From contig JAQICV010000058.1 in NCBI GenBank assembly GCA_027858315.1, forward strand, positions 1 to 39,139: DNA of 39,139 nucleotides, written 5' to 3'. How positions within the stretch are numbered: the stretch's first letter is position 1; each line of letters opens with the position of its first letter. This document shows, piece by piece, positions 24,638 through 32,714 of this stretch. The notes under the pieces are model-generated. The model was not told the DNA's origin. It ran no database searches and saw only the letters and a list, made by a program, of their open reading frames with translations. This stretch comes from Candidatus Woesearchaeota archaeon. Its GTDB lineage: Archaea; Nanobdellota; Nanobdellia; Woesearchaeales; UBA583. A program made the position numbers and the translations under genes.

Positions 24638-26221
24638 TTATTTAATTTGATTTAACAAATTTAATACTTTATCTTTGTTCTCTAAAATTAAGTTTGGCAG
24701 TCTTGGTCCTTTTTCTTTACTAATTATCACTGTATAAGCTAGTTTGAAAAAATTTTTTACTTCAATTGAATTGTTTTCACAAATAATTTTGAATTCCGAC
24801 ATTAAGTCTTTGGAATCTTTATATTTATTTACAGCATCCCTCAAGTCTGTTAATGACTTTTTTTCTGATTCTAAAAACTCCATATCAATTGATTCTTGGA
24901 ACTTAAAAACCATATCTTCAGGAGCATAATTTTCTAACCAATTTTTTGCGCATTCGAATCTATCTTTTAATCTATTTAAATCATAAACAGTCTTAATTTC
25001 ATTTTTATAGAAAAAATTTACTTTTTCAAAATTAAAATTATTTGATTGTATAACTGTAGATAAATGCCTAAAACTAGGTTGAAATGGTATTGTTTTTTGA
25101 ACTTCACTATCTCCAACCATACTAAGTTCATAAATTCTCTTATAAGTTGCTAATTTTTTTGCGTTCTTCTCTTCTTCTAAACCATAGTATAATCTCTCAA
25201 GTTTATCGAAATCTTCATAAATTTTTATTACATCTAAATCAAAACTAATCTCAAATTCAGCATTAGGTCTTGTTCCTGCAAATAAGAATAAGACCAATTC
25301 AGGTGTATATATTTTTAGAACATCAGGAATTGTTGCACCATTTCCTGAAGAACTAGAAACTTTACCTCCTTGACCTTTCATAGCAATATTAGTATAAAAT
25401 GTGTCTACAGGACCTGATACACCAAATACTTCTTTTACTATTTCTTTTCCCGTAGTCCAACTTCCTCCAGTAGATGCATGATCTTTTCCTGAAGGCTCAA
25501 AAGTTATATTGTAAAAATCCCATCTCATTGGCCAATCAAGTCTCCACGATAATTTCACAATATGCGTTTTCTTGAAGTTAATTCTATTTTTAAAACCACA
25601 ATTACAAACATAATCTAAACTGTATTCTTTATCATAATTAGATACATTAGTAGTATCTTTACCACATTTTTCACAAAAAACGCTCAAAGGAAACCAATTT
25701 TCATTAAGAGGTTCTTTCCTATATTTATCTAAAATTACTCTTACTTTTTCCTTTTCATTTAAAGCTTTTTTAATCCCATCAGCATAAATCCCTGAAGTTT
25801 GAAGTAAATGTTGCCTTTGAAATTGAATTGGAAATTTGAAAACTTCTAGAGATTCTTCTGCTTCTTGCATAAAATGCTCTGCAAAACTCTCATGACAACC
25901 CCAAGGATCTGGAACTGCAGCATTAGATAGTCTTAAGTATTTATCCCATTCTTCAGGAATATTTTTAGGTACTTTTCTAAAAGCATCATAACTATCCCAT
26001 GAATAAATAAAATTAGTTTTTTTACCTTTTTTAACTAGTGCCCTTCTTACTAACTCAGTCGTAATTATCTCCCTAAAATGTCCTACATGCACGATTCCTG
26101 AAGGAGTGATGCCTGAGGCTACATTATATATTTTCTCATTAGGGAATTCATTCAATACTCTTTGAGCAGAGTTGTCTGCCCAGTGAACATTATCAAAATT
26201 TGGACTTTCTTTATTAGACAT
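24638..26221 (-). CDS. lysK: Lysyl-tRNA synthetase, class I
   Basis: The 527-residue class I LysRS, found in most archaea and few bacteria, charges tRNA-Lys. HVGH at residues 45-48 is the HIGH motif; KVSSSSGN starting at Lys287 is the KMSKS motif in its class I LysRS form. A zinc ribbon CEKCGK..CNCG lies about residues 187-217. SGKDHASTGGSWTTGKEI is the lysine-binding region, and the C-terminal alpha-helical cage follows. Length is normal and it is complete. Confidence 0.95.
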   Translation of the reverse strand: MSNKESPNFDNVHWADNSAQRVLNEFPNEKIYNVASGITPSGIVHVGHFREIITTELVRRALVKKGKKTNFIYSWDSYDAFRKVPKNIPEEWDKYLRLSNAAVPDPWGCHESFAEHFMQEAEESLEVFKFPIQFQRQHLLQTSGIYADGIKKALNEKEKVRVILDKYRKEPLNENWFPLSVFCEKCGKDTTNVSNYDKEYSLDYVCNCGFKNRINFKKTHIVKLSWRLDWPMRWDFYNITFEPSGKDHASTGGSWTTGKEIVKEVFGVSGPVDTFYTNIAMKGQGGKVSSSSGNGATIPDVLKIYTPELVLFLFAGTRPNAEFEISFDLDVIKIYEDFDKLERLYYGLEEEKNAKKLATYKRIYELSMVGDSEVQKTIPFQPSFRHLSTVIQSNNFNFEKVNFFYKNEIKTVYDLNRLKDRFECAKNWLENYAPEDMVFKFQESIDMEFLESEKKSLTDLRDAVNKYKDSKDLMSEFKIICENNSIEVKNFFKLAYTVIISKEKGPRLPNLILENKDKVLNLLNQIK

Positions 26222-26332
26222 ATAGAAAATATAAGAATAATTACTTTAAAAACTTATTTAAAATTCAAGCAATTTTAATTAATTTCTAAACTTGTCAAAA
26301 ATCTGCATGATAAATATCACACAAAAAAAGAA

Positions 26333-26340
26333 TTTATAAA
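26333..26340 (+). promoter_or_regulatory. TATA box for the 26364 gene
   Basis: TTTATAAA lies 24-31 bases before ATG 26364, the leaderless spacing seen across this window. Confidence 0.5.
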
Positions 26341-26363
26341 CAATTTCCAATCTCATTAATAAA

Positions 26364-26678
26364 ATGCAATTCATTCACTCAGTTATTGTTGATACTAAAG
26401 AGTTTTTAGAAAATGGAAATATTAGACCTGAAACTATTAATCAACAATTAAATATGCATGAACTTAGTTATCATGTTACTCAAGATGATAAAGAATATGC
26501 TTTTGAGAGATTAATTCTTCACGCAAATAAATACAAATGCTTAGTTGCAGCAGTAAAAGGACATATTAAGAGAAAAGAGAAACATTTAGCATTAGATAAA
26601 GTGAATGTTTTAGATGAGACCACTCAAGAAATTTTAAAATATGCAAAAGAGATTACCAAATTTTTAGAAAAGAAATAA
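26364..26678 (+). CDS. Hypothetical 104-residue helical protein (UPF0058-like at best)
   Basis: The protein is compact and helical: FIHSVIVDTKEFLENG, then NMHELSYHVTQDDKEYAFERLILHANKYK with several His, then a Lys-rich helix VAAVKGHIKRKEKH and a C-terminal helix ITKFLEKK. The His-rich centre faintly recalls UPF0058 proteins of archaea, but the match is not strong enough to name. It has its own promoter and converges with the surface protein at 26687. Confidence 0.55.
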   Translation: MQFIHSVIVDTKEFLENGNIRPETINQQLNMHELSYHVTQDDKEYAFERLILHANKYKCLVAAVKGHIKRKEKHLALDKVNVLDETTQEILKYAKEITKFLEKK

Positions 26679-26686
26679 AAAATAGG

Positions 26687-27844
26687 TTAGTTAAAACTTG
26701 AATCTGAAATTGTCCAAGTAGCATAACCTCTACTAGTACTAGTTCCACCTTTACAATCTCCTCTTTCAAATAATGGAGGCAAATTAGATTGATAGTTCAA
26801 TCTAAACCACGGTTCGTCTCTACCATAATCATAATTATCACTAAAAGTGTAATCTATCCATCCAGTATCACTAAATGATGATTGCCAGTGATAATCTGCA
26901 GCTAATTTATATCTTATTTTATATTCATATTCACCTACTCCATTGATAATTCTTTGAATTTGTACATTCATTCCAGCACCAGAACAACCACCATAAGCAT
27001 AAGTATAATAACTATAAGTTCCAGCATTCATTACAAAATCACAAGTTCCACTTTGACAAGTTTGACCAGTCCCACATGAAGTACCATCTGAATATAGACT
27101 ACTTGTTTGAGAAGAACTATCACAAGAAGAAATATAATCACAAATACTTGCAGTTGCAACATTAGTAGATGAAATACTGCCATCTGAACTTAAATCAAAT
27201 TTAGTACAATAATTTGTATCCGAAGGTGAATTTGTACCAACCATAGCATAAAAAGTACCTGGGGTCATAATTGAAGTTACACCACAATTAGCATTTCCTC
27301 CAGCAGTCGTACAAATAACATCGTCACTTAAAGAGCCACTTAAAGAGCTACTTGGGCCGAAAGTTATTCCTTCCCTTACATTTGAAGCTTGCGAACCCGA
27401 GATTCCTAAATTTCCAATACTAAAATAATTAGTGTCATATCCACTAAGCCCCGAAATAAGTGGACGATCAGTGGGACTAATCAAATCGCCCTTATGAAAA
27501 GGTAATTGCCCCAAAGGAACTTTACCTGATGCATCAAGTGTTGCAACATCATCTCCATTTTTGTATATCTCAATGCTATCTATTCTTGATGCGTTAATTG
27601 TGTCTGCGTTAATATCATTTACATTAATTATATCTGCACCAATATCATTCACATCAAAAGTGTCTGCAATAAGGGGATTAGTAAACTCATATGCACTAGA
27701 GTTTCCCTCATCACTCCCAAAAACTCCTGGCCTTAAATCTTTTGCATAATTCCAAATTCCATTTCCATCTGCAAAAGTTAGTCCTAACATTAGTATGATT
27801 ATTACTAATGAGCTAATAAAAATCGCTTTAATTGTTTTAACCAT
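26687..27844 (-). CDS. Secreted surface protein with Asn-Asp-Ile repeats
   Basis: From ATG 27844 (385 residues) the protein has a signal peptide (KTIKAIFISSLVIIILMLGLTFA). A preceding in-frame ATG at 27859 is less likely because the TATA-like TTTTATATT at 27868-27876 would be too close. After the signal comes a short repeat of VNDI/GADIIN/VNDI/NADTIN (about residues 62-85), a Ser/Gly-rich middle, a cysteine cluster CGTGQTCQSGTC, and a Tyr/Trp-rich C-terminal domain with two further Cys. It is probably an extracellular protein; the repeat resembles linkers in archaeal tail- or fibre-like surface proteins, which is inference. Confidence 0.65.
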   Translation of the reverse strand: MVKTIKAIFISSLVIIILMLGLTFADGNGIWNYAKDLRPGVFGSDEGNSSAYEFTNPLIADTFDVNDIGADIINVNDINADTINASRIDSIEIYKNGDDVATLDASGKVPLGQLPFHKGDLISPTDRPLISGLSGYDTNYFSIGNLGISGSQASNVREGITFGPSSSLSGSLSDDVICTTAGGNANCGVTSIMTPGTFYAMVGTNSPSDTNYCTKFDLSSDGSISSTNVATASICDYISSCDSSSQTSSLYSDGTSCGTGQTCQSGTCDFVMNAGTYSYYTYAYGGCSGAGMNVQIQRIINGVGEYEYKIRYKLAADYHWQSSFSDTGWIDYTFSDNYDYGRDEPWFRLNYQSNLPPLFERGDCKGGTSTSRGYATWTISDSSFN

Positions 27845-27969
27845 AGCAAAATCCAACAATAATACAATATAAAATTACTTACTTAGAGAAGAGTAGTAAA
27901 AAATTATTTTGTAATTATACAGCCACCCATTACATTAGTTTGGCGTAATTTAAATTTATCAATAAAAGT

Positions 27970-30096
27970 TTAAATTAAATCATCATAATACAATAAACCG
28001 TCCTGTGCACCTTTATAGGAAACTACATTTGATGAATTTTTAGCTGCACATTGAAGAGATTTTTGAATCCCGAATGACTTAGAATAAAAGTAAAAAAAAG
28101 TTCCTGCAAAACAATCTCCTGCGCCAGTTGTATCAACGATTCTTTTAGGAGTATTTGCATTAACATGATATTCATTTTTTCCATCATATGCGTAAGCACC
28201 ATTTGAACCATCAGTTATTACTACAACTTTAGATACTAAAGTTTTAATTTCTTTGAAACAATCAGTAATCTTTTCTTTTTTTGTAAACATTTCAGCTTCT
28301 TCAAGGTTTAATACTAAAATATCACAATATTTAACTAAATTTTTTAGAGATTTTTCATTTTGAATTAAATGTGAACTTAAATTAAAACAAATTAAAGAGT
28401 CCTTATGTTTTGATTTGATTTTTTTAGCTATTGAACACAAAGTTCTGAAACTCTCCCCAGAAAGAGATGAAAAATAATAATTCTTAGCTTTAATTTTATC
28501 TAAATCAAAATCTTTTTCTTCAAGATATGCATTTTGACCACGATACGTTAAAATTACTCGATCATTATCTTTTGTTTCAATTAATATTGATTTTGCTGAA
28601 GGTCTTTTTGAAAGTTTAGACTCTACTAAATCCACTCTATCTCTTTGAAGGACTTCTTTGACTTTATCAATATTCTCAAATGATAGCTTTCCTAAGTAAG
28701 CAACTTTTGAACCTAATCTTTTTAGACAAATACTAACATTTATTCCTCCTCCACCAACTGTTGTTTTGAAGTCTTCTTCGATTTTAATTTTATCGCCTAG
28801 ATGGAAATCGCTGAGCTGACATGGCGCACTAATCCCAGTATCTATTGTATTTGAACCTAATACTAAAAAATCTTCATAATCTCCTTCAAATTTTGCAAAG
28901 CTTTTTTCAAGTACTTCAACACCTGGAAGAGACTCACCACTTAAAAATTTAACAAGTGCTCCACCAGCTAAACTTATATAAGAAAAATCACTTAAGTTTG
29001 CAAATTTATCTATTGCAGTTACACTATGGCCTCCACCCATGTAAGTATATGCTTTACTTTTAGTTATTGCTTTAATTAATTCTGAAGTTCCATAAGTAAA
29101 ATTTTTATCTTCAAAATTTCCGGGAGGGCCTTTGAAATAAATTGAACCTGCATCTCTTAAAAAATGATTAAAATAAGTTATTGACTTTGTTCCTACATCT
29201 TGAATCATATACTTGTTTAACAAGTCAGTTTTGTTCTCAAAATTATCTACTGAAATCTCAACTCTTTTCTTACCATCAAATAATGCAACATCTTTTGGTA
29301 AAATGAATTTTTCTTTATGTTTTTCAATTATATTTTTTATCCTATCATAACTTTCCAAAAAACCTTTCTCTTTTAGAAAATCTTTTTTTTTTCCAATATC
29401 ATATCCTTTTGTCATTAAAGCAATCTCTCCAATAACACCACCCAAAATTACAAAATCTATTTTATTTCTATTAATATTTTTTTCAAGTATTTCAATTAAA
29501 TCATCAGGCTTTGCTCCACCTAAAACATAAATGCTTGGAGTTTTTACTTCAGATATGTTATTTAAACCAGAGATTTCTTTTTGCATTACTCTTCCAGCAA
29601 CAAGAGGAACTTTTGAGAATCCAATCATTGATGTTTGTTTTCGGTGCGCCACAGAAAATGCATCTATCACATAAAAATTAAATAATTTTTCAAGTTTAAG
29701 TATTAAATTGTCTTTTTTTTCTAAGTTCGTTTCATCATCTAAAAATCTTAAATTTTCTAAAACTAAAACATTTCCTGCCTTTAATGTTTGTATTTTTTTT
29801 TCAACATCTTGAGAATAAGTTTTATTTATGAAATCTACTTTTATTCCTAATTGTTTACTTAGAAGATCTGCATGAGATTTTAAAGAAATACAATCATCTT
29901 TTCCTTTTCTTCCTTGATGAGCTAAAATTACTACTTTTGCACCTTTTTCACATAGCTCTTTTATGGTTTTTGCATGAGCTACAATTCTTTCATTTAAAAC
30001 AACTTTTCCATCAATTATAGGAGAATTCAAGTCTACTCTGATTCCTACTACTTTCTCATTAAAATTGAAATCATCTAATTTAAAATACTTAAACAT
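27970..30096 (-). CDS. pgk: Fusion of phosphoglycerate kinase and a PfkB-family sugar/nucleoside kinase
   Basis: One uninterrupted 708-residue frame encodes two enzymes. Residues 1 to about 400 are archaeal phosphoglycerate kinase: GIRVDLNSP, AHQGRKGK, LENLRFLDDE, DAFSVAHRK, VLGGAKPDDL, and GGGHSVTAIDKF near the end, in the archaeal GGGHT style. From about residue 408 a PfkB (ribokinase) domain begins with DFLVLGSNTIDT, followed by TTVGGGGINVSICLKRLGSKVAYLGKL (motif 1) and VDTTGAGDCFAGTFF (motif 2) with catalytic Asp661. PGK links 3-phosphoglycerate to 1,3-bisphosphoglycerate; the PfkB substrate (ribose, nucleoside, ribose-1-phosphate or fructose-phosphate) cannot be read from sequence. No frameshift is seen at the join. 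Confidence 0.92.
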   Translation of the reverse strand: MFKYFKLDDFNFNEKVVGIRVDLNSPIIDGKVVLNERIVAHAKTIKELCEKGAKVVILAHQGRKGKDDCISLKSHADLLSKQLGIKVDFINKTYSQDVEKKIQTLKAGNVLVLENLRFLDDETNLEKKDNLILKLEKLFNFYVIDAFSVAHRKQTSMIGFSKVPLVAGRVMQKEISGLNNISEVKTPSIYVLGGAKPDDLIEILEKNINRNKIDFVILGGVIGEIALMTKGYDIGKKKDFLKEKGFLESYDRIKNIIEKHKEKFILPKDVALFDGKKRVEISVDNFENKTDLLNKYMIQDVGTKSITYFNHFLRDAGSIYFKGPPGNFEDKNFTYGTSELIKAITKSKAYTYMGGGHSVTAIDKFANLSDFSYISLAGGALVKFLSGESLPGVEVLEKSFAKFEGDYEDFLVLGSNTIDTGISAPCQLSDFHLGDKIKIEEDFKTTVGGGGINVSICLKRLGSKVAYLGKLSFENIDKVKEVLQRDRVDLVESKLSKRPSAKSILIETKDNDRVILTYRGQNAYLEEKDFDLDKIKAKNYYFSSLSGESFRTLCSIAKKIKSKHKDSLICFNLSSHLIQNEKSLKNLVKYCDILVLNLEEAEMFTKKEKITDCFKEIKTLVSKVVVITDGSNGAYAYDGKNEYHVNANTPKRIVDTTGAGDCFAGTFFYFYSKSFGIQKSLQCAAKNSSNVVSYKGAQDGLLYYDDLI

Positions 30097-30223
30097 TTTA
30101 ATAAAATTTCATATTAATTAATTAAAAGTAATTGTCTGAACTAAAAAGGGAAGAAAAAACTAACAATAAATATAAATCTTGAAATTTACTTAAAATTTAT
30201 AAATGGGCCCAGTTTCTTTTTAC

Positions 30224-30236
30224 TATATATATATTA
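30224..30236 (+). promoter_or_regulatory. TATA-rich promoter of the EF-2 transcript
   Basis: The run TATATATATATTA lies 23-35 bases upstream of the uORF ATG at 30259, so transcription probably starts at or near that ATG rather than at the EF-2 ATG. A second TTTATAAA at 30196-30203 is farther upstream. Confidence 0.45.
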
Positions 30237-30250
30237 AGTATATAACAATT

Positions 30251-30270
30251 TAAAAAAAATGGCTAAAGAT
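30251..30270 (+). repeat. Direct repeat copy 1 (around the uORF start)
   Basis: A 20-base stretch, T, seven A, then ATGGCTAAAGAT, occurs here and again, identically, at 30322-30341. The two copies contain the start codons of the uORF and of EF-2. Confidence 0.8.
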
Positions 30271-30324
30271 GCAGTCAAAACCACTAAAAATGGTTTTTCG
30301 GTATCTTTAGCACCAAAAATATAA
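30259..30324 (+). CDS. 21-residue upstream ORF of EF-2
   Basis: ATG 30259 opens a 21-codon frame (MAKDAVKTTKNGFSVSLAPK and a final Ile) ending in TAA 30322-30324, 5 bases before the EF-2 ATG. Its first four residues, MAKD, and its start context are identical to those of EF-2. A TATA box upstream fits a transcript starting at this ATG. Codons contain a stem-loop, so the peptide may be less important than the RNA. Confidence 0.45.
   Translation: MAKDAVKTTKNGFSVSLAPKI
30262..30311 (+). promoter_or_regulatory. Leader stem-loop of EF-2 with a possible alternative pairing
   Basis: GCTAAAGAT (30262-30270) pairs perfectly with ATCTTTAGC (30303-30311), and inside it AAAACCA (30277-30283) pairs with TGGTTTT (30291-30297). 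Because EF-2 starts with the same sequence (GCTAAAGAT, 30333-30341), the arm at 30303-30311 can instead pair there across a 21-base loop that holds the EF-2 ATG. Confidence 0.45.
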
Positions 30325-30341
30325 AAAAAATGGCTAAAGAT
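30322..30341 (+). repeat. Direct repeat copy 2 (around the EF-2 start)
   Basis: Exact second copy of the 20 bases at 30251-30270; the EF-2 ATG (30330) lies inside. Confidence 0.8.
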
Positions 30342-32501
30342 TTAGGACAAGCTGTAGTTGAGGCAATGAAAAAACCTACTTTGATTAGGAACATTGCAAT
30401 CGCAGCACATATTGACCACGGTAAAACAACACTTTCAGATAATTTATTATCTGGAGCAGGTATGATCTCAGAAGAACTTTCTGGTAAACAAAGATTTATG
30501 GATTTCCACGACGATGAAGCTGAAAGAGGAATTACAATTGATAGTGCAAATGTATCAATGATTCATTGTGTTGAAGGAACTGATTTTCTAATCAATCTTA
30601 TTGACACACCAGGTCATGTCGATTTTGGTGGAGATGTAACTAGAGCTATGAGAGCAGTAGATGGTGCAGTAGTATTATCTTGCGCTGTAGAAGGAATTAT
30701 GCCTCAAACTGAGACTGTATTAAGACAAGCTTTGAAAGAAAAAGTTAGACCTATTTTATTTATTAATAAAGCTGACAGACTTATCAAAGAACTTAAACTT
30801 ACTCCAGAGATGATGCAAGAGAGATTTATTAAGATTATTAATCAATTAAATGTGTTAATTGAAAAAATTGCTCCTCCAGAATTTAAACAAAAATGGAAAG
30901 TTAATGTAAATGATGGTTCAGTAATTTTTGGTGCTGCATTCTCAAATTGGGCTTTATCAGTTCCTTACATGCAAAAGAAATCTTTAAATTTTAAGACAAT
31001 TATTGATGCATATGAAACTGAAGATCCTGAAGAAATTAAAAAATTAGCAAAATTAGCTCCATTACATGAAGTTTTATTAAATTCAGTTGTAGAGCATTTA
31101 CCTAACCCAGTTGAAGCTCAAAAATACAGAATTCCACTTATTTGGAGAGGAGACAAGGATAGTAGCGAAGGTCAAGATTTAGCTGGATGTAATCCTTTAG
31201 GAGAATTAGGTTTTGTTGTAACTAAGATTACACAAGATAAACATGCTGGTGAAGTTTGTACTGGAAGAATGTTCTCAGGTACTGTTAAAAAAGGTATGGA
31301 AGTTGTAACTTCTTCAGGTAAGAAGGGAAGAATTCAACAAGTATTTGTTTCCAAAGGACCTCAAAGAGTACAAATCGAATCTGCGGTTGCAGGTAATATT
31401 GTAGGAATTGCAGGTGTTAAAGATATCACTGTAGGAGAAACAGTTAGTACTAAAGTTATTACACCATTTGAAGATATTCAACATATTTTTGAGCCAGTTG
31501 TTACTGTTGCTGTTGAAGCTTCAAAACCGGCTGATTTACCTAAATTAGTAGAAGTTCTAAAAATTATAGGTAAGGAAGATCCTTCTCTTAAAGTAACTAT
31601 TAATGAAGAAACTGGTGAATTTTTAATTGCAGGTATGGGAGAATTACATCTAGAAGTTACAACTAACAGAATTAAGGAAGAAAAGAAAATGGAAATTAAA
31701 GTATCACCACCTATTGTTGTATACAGAGAGTCCATTGCTAAATTATCTCCTGAAGTTGAAGGAAAATCACCTAATAAACATAATAAGTTCTACATGACTG
31801 TTGAACCACTAGAAGAGAGCTTTGTTGAAGCTGTTGCTAATGGAGATATTCATGGTGGAAGAATTAAAAAGAAAGACAGAGAGTTATGGGATTTATTTGT
31901 TTCTAAAGGTTTACCTAAAGAAGAAGCTGAAAAAATTAAAGACATTTTCCAAGGAAATGTATTTATGGATATGACTAGAGGTGTTGTTGCTTTGAATGAA
32001 GTAATTGAATTAGCATTAGACGGTTTTGAAGAAATTATGAAATCCGGTCCACTTGCTAGAGAAGGCTGTGTTAAATTAAAAATCAAATTACATGATGTAA
32101 CATTGCATGAGGATTCAATTCATAGAGGTCCTGGTCAAATTTATCCTGCAATTAGAGATGGTCTAAAACAAGCTATGGCTGAAGGAGGAGCAATGCTTTA
32201 TGAACCTGTTCAAGTTATTCAAGTTGATTGTCCACAAGATATGATGGGTAGTGTTTCTTCAGTTGTTCAAAACAGAAGAGGTCAAATTTTAGATATGATT
32301 ATTGATGAAGATAATATGGAAATTATTGCTAAAGTTCCTGTTGCAGAAACTTTTGGTATGACTGGAGATATTAGATCTGCTACTGGTGGTAAAGGATCAT
32401 TTTTTGTTAAGTCTCAAACTTTTGAGATGCTTCCAAGAGATTTACAAAGTAATATTATTAAACAAATTAGAACTAGAAAAGGTCTTGGTGAAAATCAATA
32501 A
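30330..32501 (+). CDS. fusA: Translation elongation factor EF-2
   Basis: The 723-residue GTPase drives ribosomal translocation. AAHIDHGKTTLSDNLL is the P-loop; DDEAERGITIDSANVSM is switch I; DTPGHVDFGGDVTRAMR is G3; FINKADRLIK is G4. Domain IV ends with DSIHRGPGQIYPAIRDGLK: His598 is the diphthamide target. Length and domain order are those of archaeal EF-2. Codon use and ending suggest very high expression. The first codons also appear in the uORF upstream, and six stem-loops begin at its stop codon. Confidence 0.96.
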   Translation: MAKDLGQAVVEAMKKPTLIRNIAIAAHIDHGKTTLSDNLLSGAGMISEELSGKQRFMDFHDDEAERGITIDSANVSMIHCVEGTDFLINLIDTPGHVDFGGDVTRAMRAVDGAVVLSCAVEGIMPQTETVLRQALKEKVRPILFINKADRLIKELKLTPEMMQERFIKIINQLNVLIEKIAPPEFKQKWKVNVNDGSVIFGAAFSNWALSVPYMQKKSLNFKTIIDAYETEDPEEIKKLAKLAPLHEVLLNSVVEHLPNPVEAQKYRIPLIWRGDKDSSEGQDLAGCNPLGELGFVVTKITQDKHAGEVCTGRMFSGTVKKGMEVVTSSGKKGRIQQVFVSKGPQRVQIESAVAGNIVGIAGVKDITVGETVSTKVITPFEDIQHIFEPVVTVAVEASKPADLPKLVEVLKIIGKEDPSLKVTINEETGEFLIAGMGELHLEVTTNRIKEEKKMEIKVSPPIVVYRESIAKLSPEVEGKSPNKHNKFYMTVEPLEESFVEAVANGDIHGGRIKKKDRELWDLFVSKGLPKEEAEKIKDIFQGNVFMDMTRGVVALNEVIELALDGFEEIMKSGPLAREGCVKLKIKLHDVTLHEDSIHRGPGQIYPAIRDGLKQAMAEGGAMLYEPVQVIQVDCPQDMMGSVSSVVQNRRGQILDMIIDEDNMEIIAKVPVAETFGMTGDIRSATGGKGSFFVKSQTFEMLPRDLQSNIIKQIRTRKGLGENQ

Positions 32502-32647
32502 TCACATTTAGTGATTATTGGTCATTGTGAACAAGCTCACAATAAACCAGTAAATTTCTGAAAAGAAATTTCTGGACCTAAAAATCTTTGATTTTTTAGG
32601 AATCAATAATTGCGGTGCAATTATTGGTGTCTGCTTATTCGCAGACA
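32496..32647 (+). other. Six tandem stem-loops at the EF-2 3' end
   Basis: Consecutive perfect or near-perfect stems: CAATAATCAC/GTGATTATTG (32496-32520, containing the TAA stop), ATTGTGA/TCACAAT (32524-32543), CCAG-AAATTTCT/AGAAATTT-CTGG with a GAAA loop (32547-32575), CCTAAAAATC/GATTTTTTAGG (32577-32600), CAATAATTGC/GCAATTATTG (32604-32626), TGTCTGC/GCAGACA (32628-32647). The arms share no sequence with each other. There is no coding frame here. Confidence 0.65.
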
Positions 32648-32684
32648 ATCAATAAATTAAATTTTTTAGTTTTTTATTCTAAAA

Positions 32685-32693
32685 TTATATAAA
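32685..32693 (+). promoter_or_regulatory. TATA box for the APH-like kinase gene
   Basis: TTATATAAA lies 22-30 bases before ATG 32715. Confidence 0.5.
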
Positions 32694-32714
32694 CAAATAT
32701 CTCTTAATTTTATT

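Noticed and set aside
8440-32650. Stem-loops as bacterial-type intrinsic terminators
   Set aside because: Most are AT-rich, occur in series, and are not each followed by a T-run; archaeal termination depends on T-tracts rather than hairpins.
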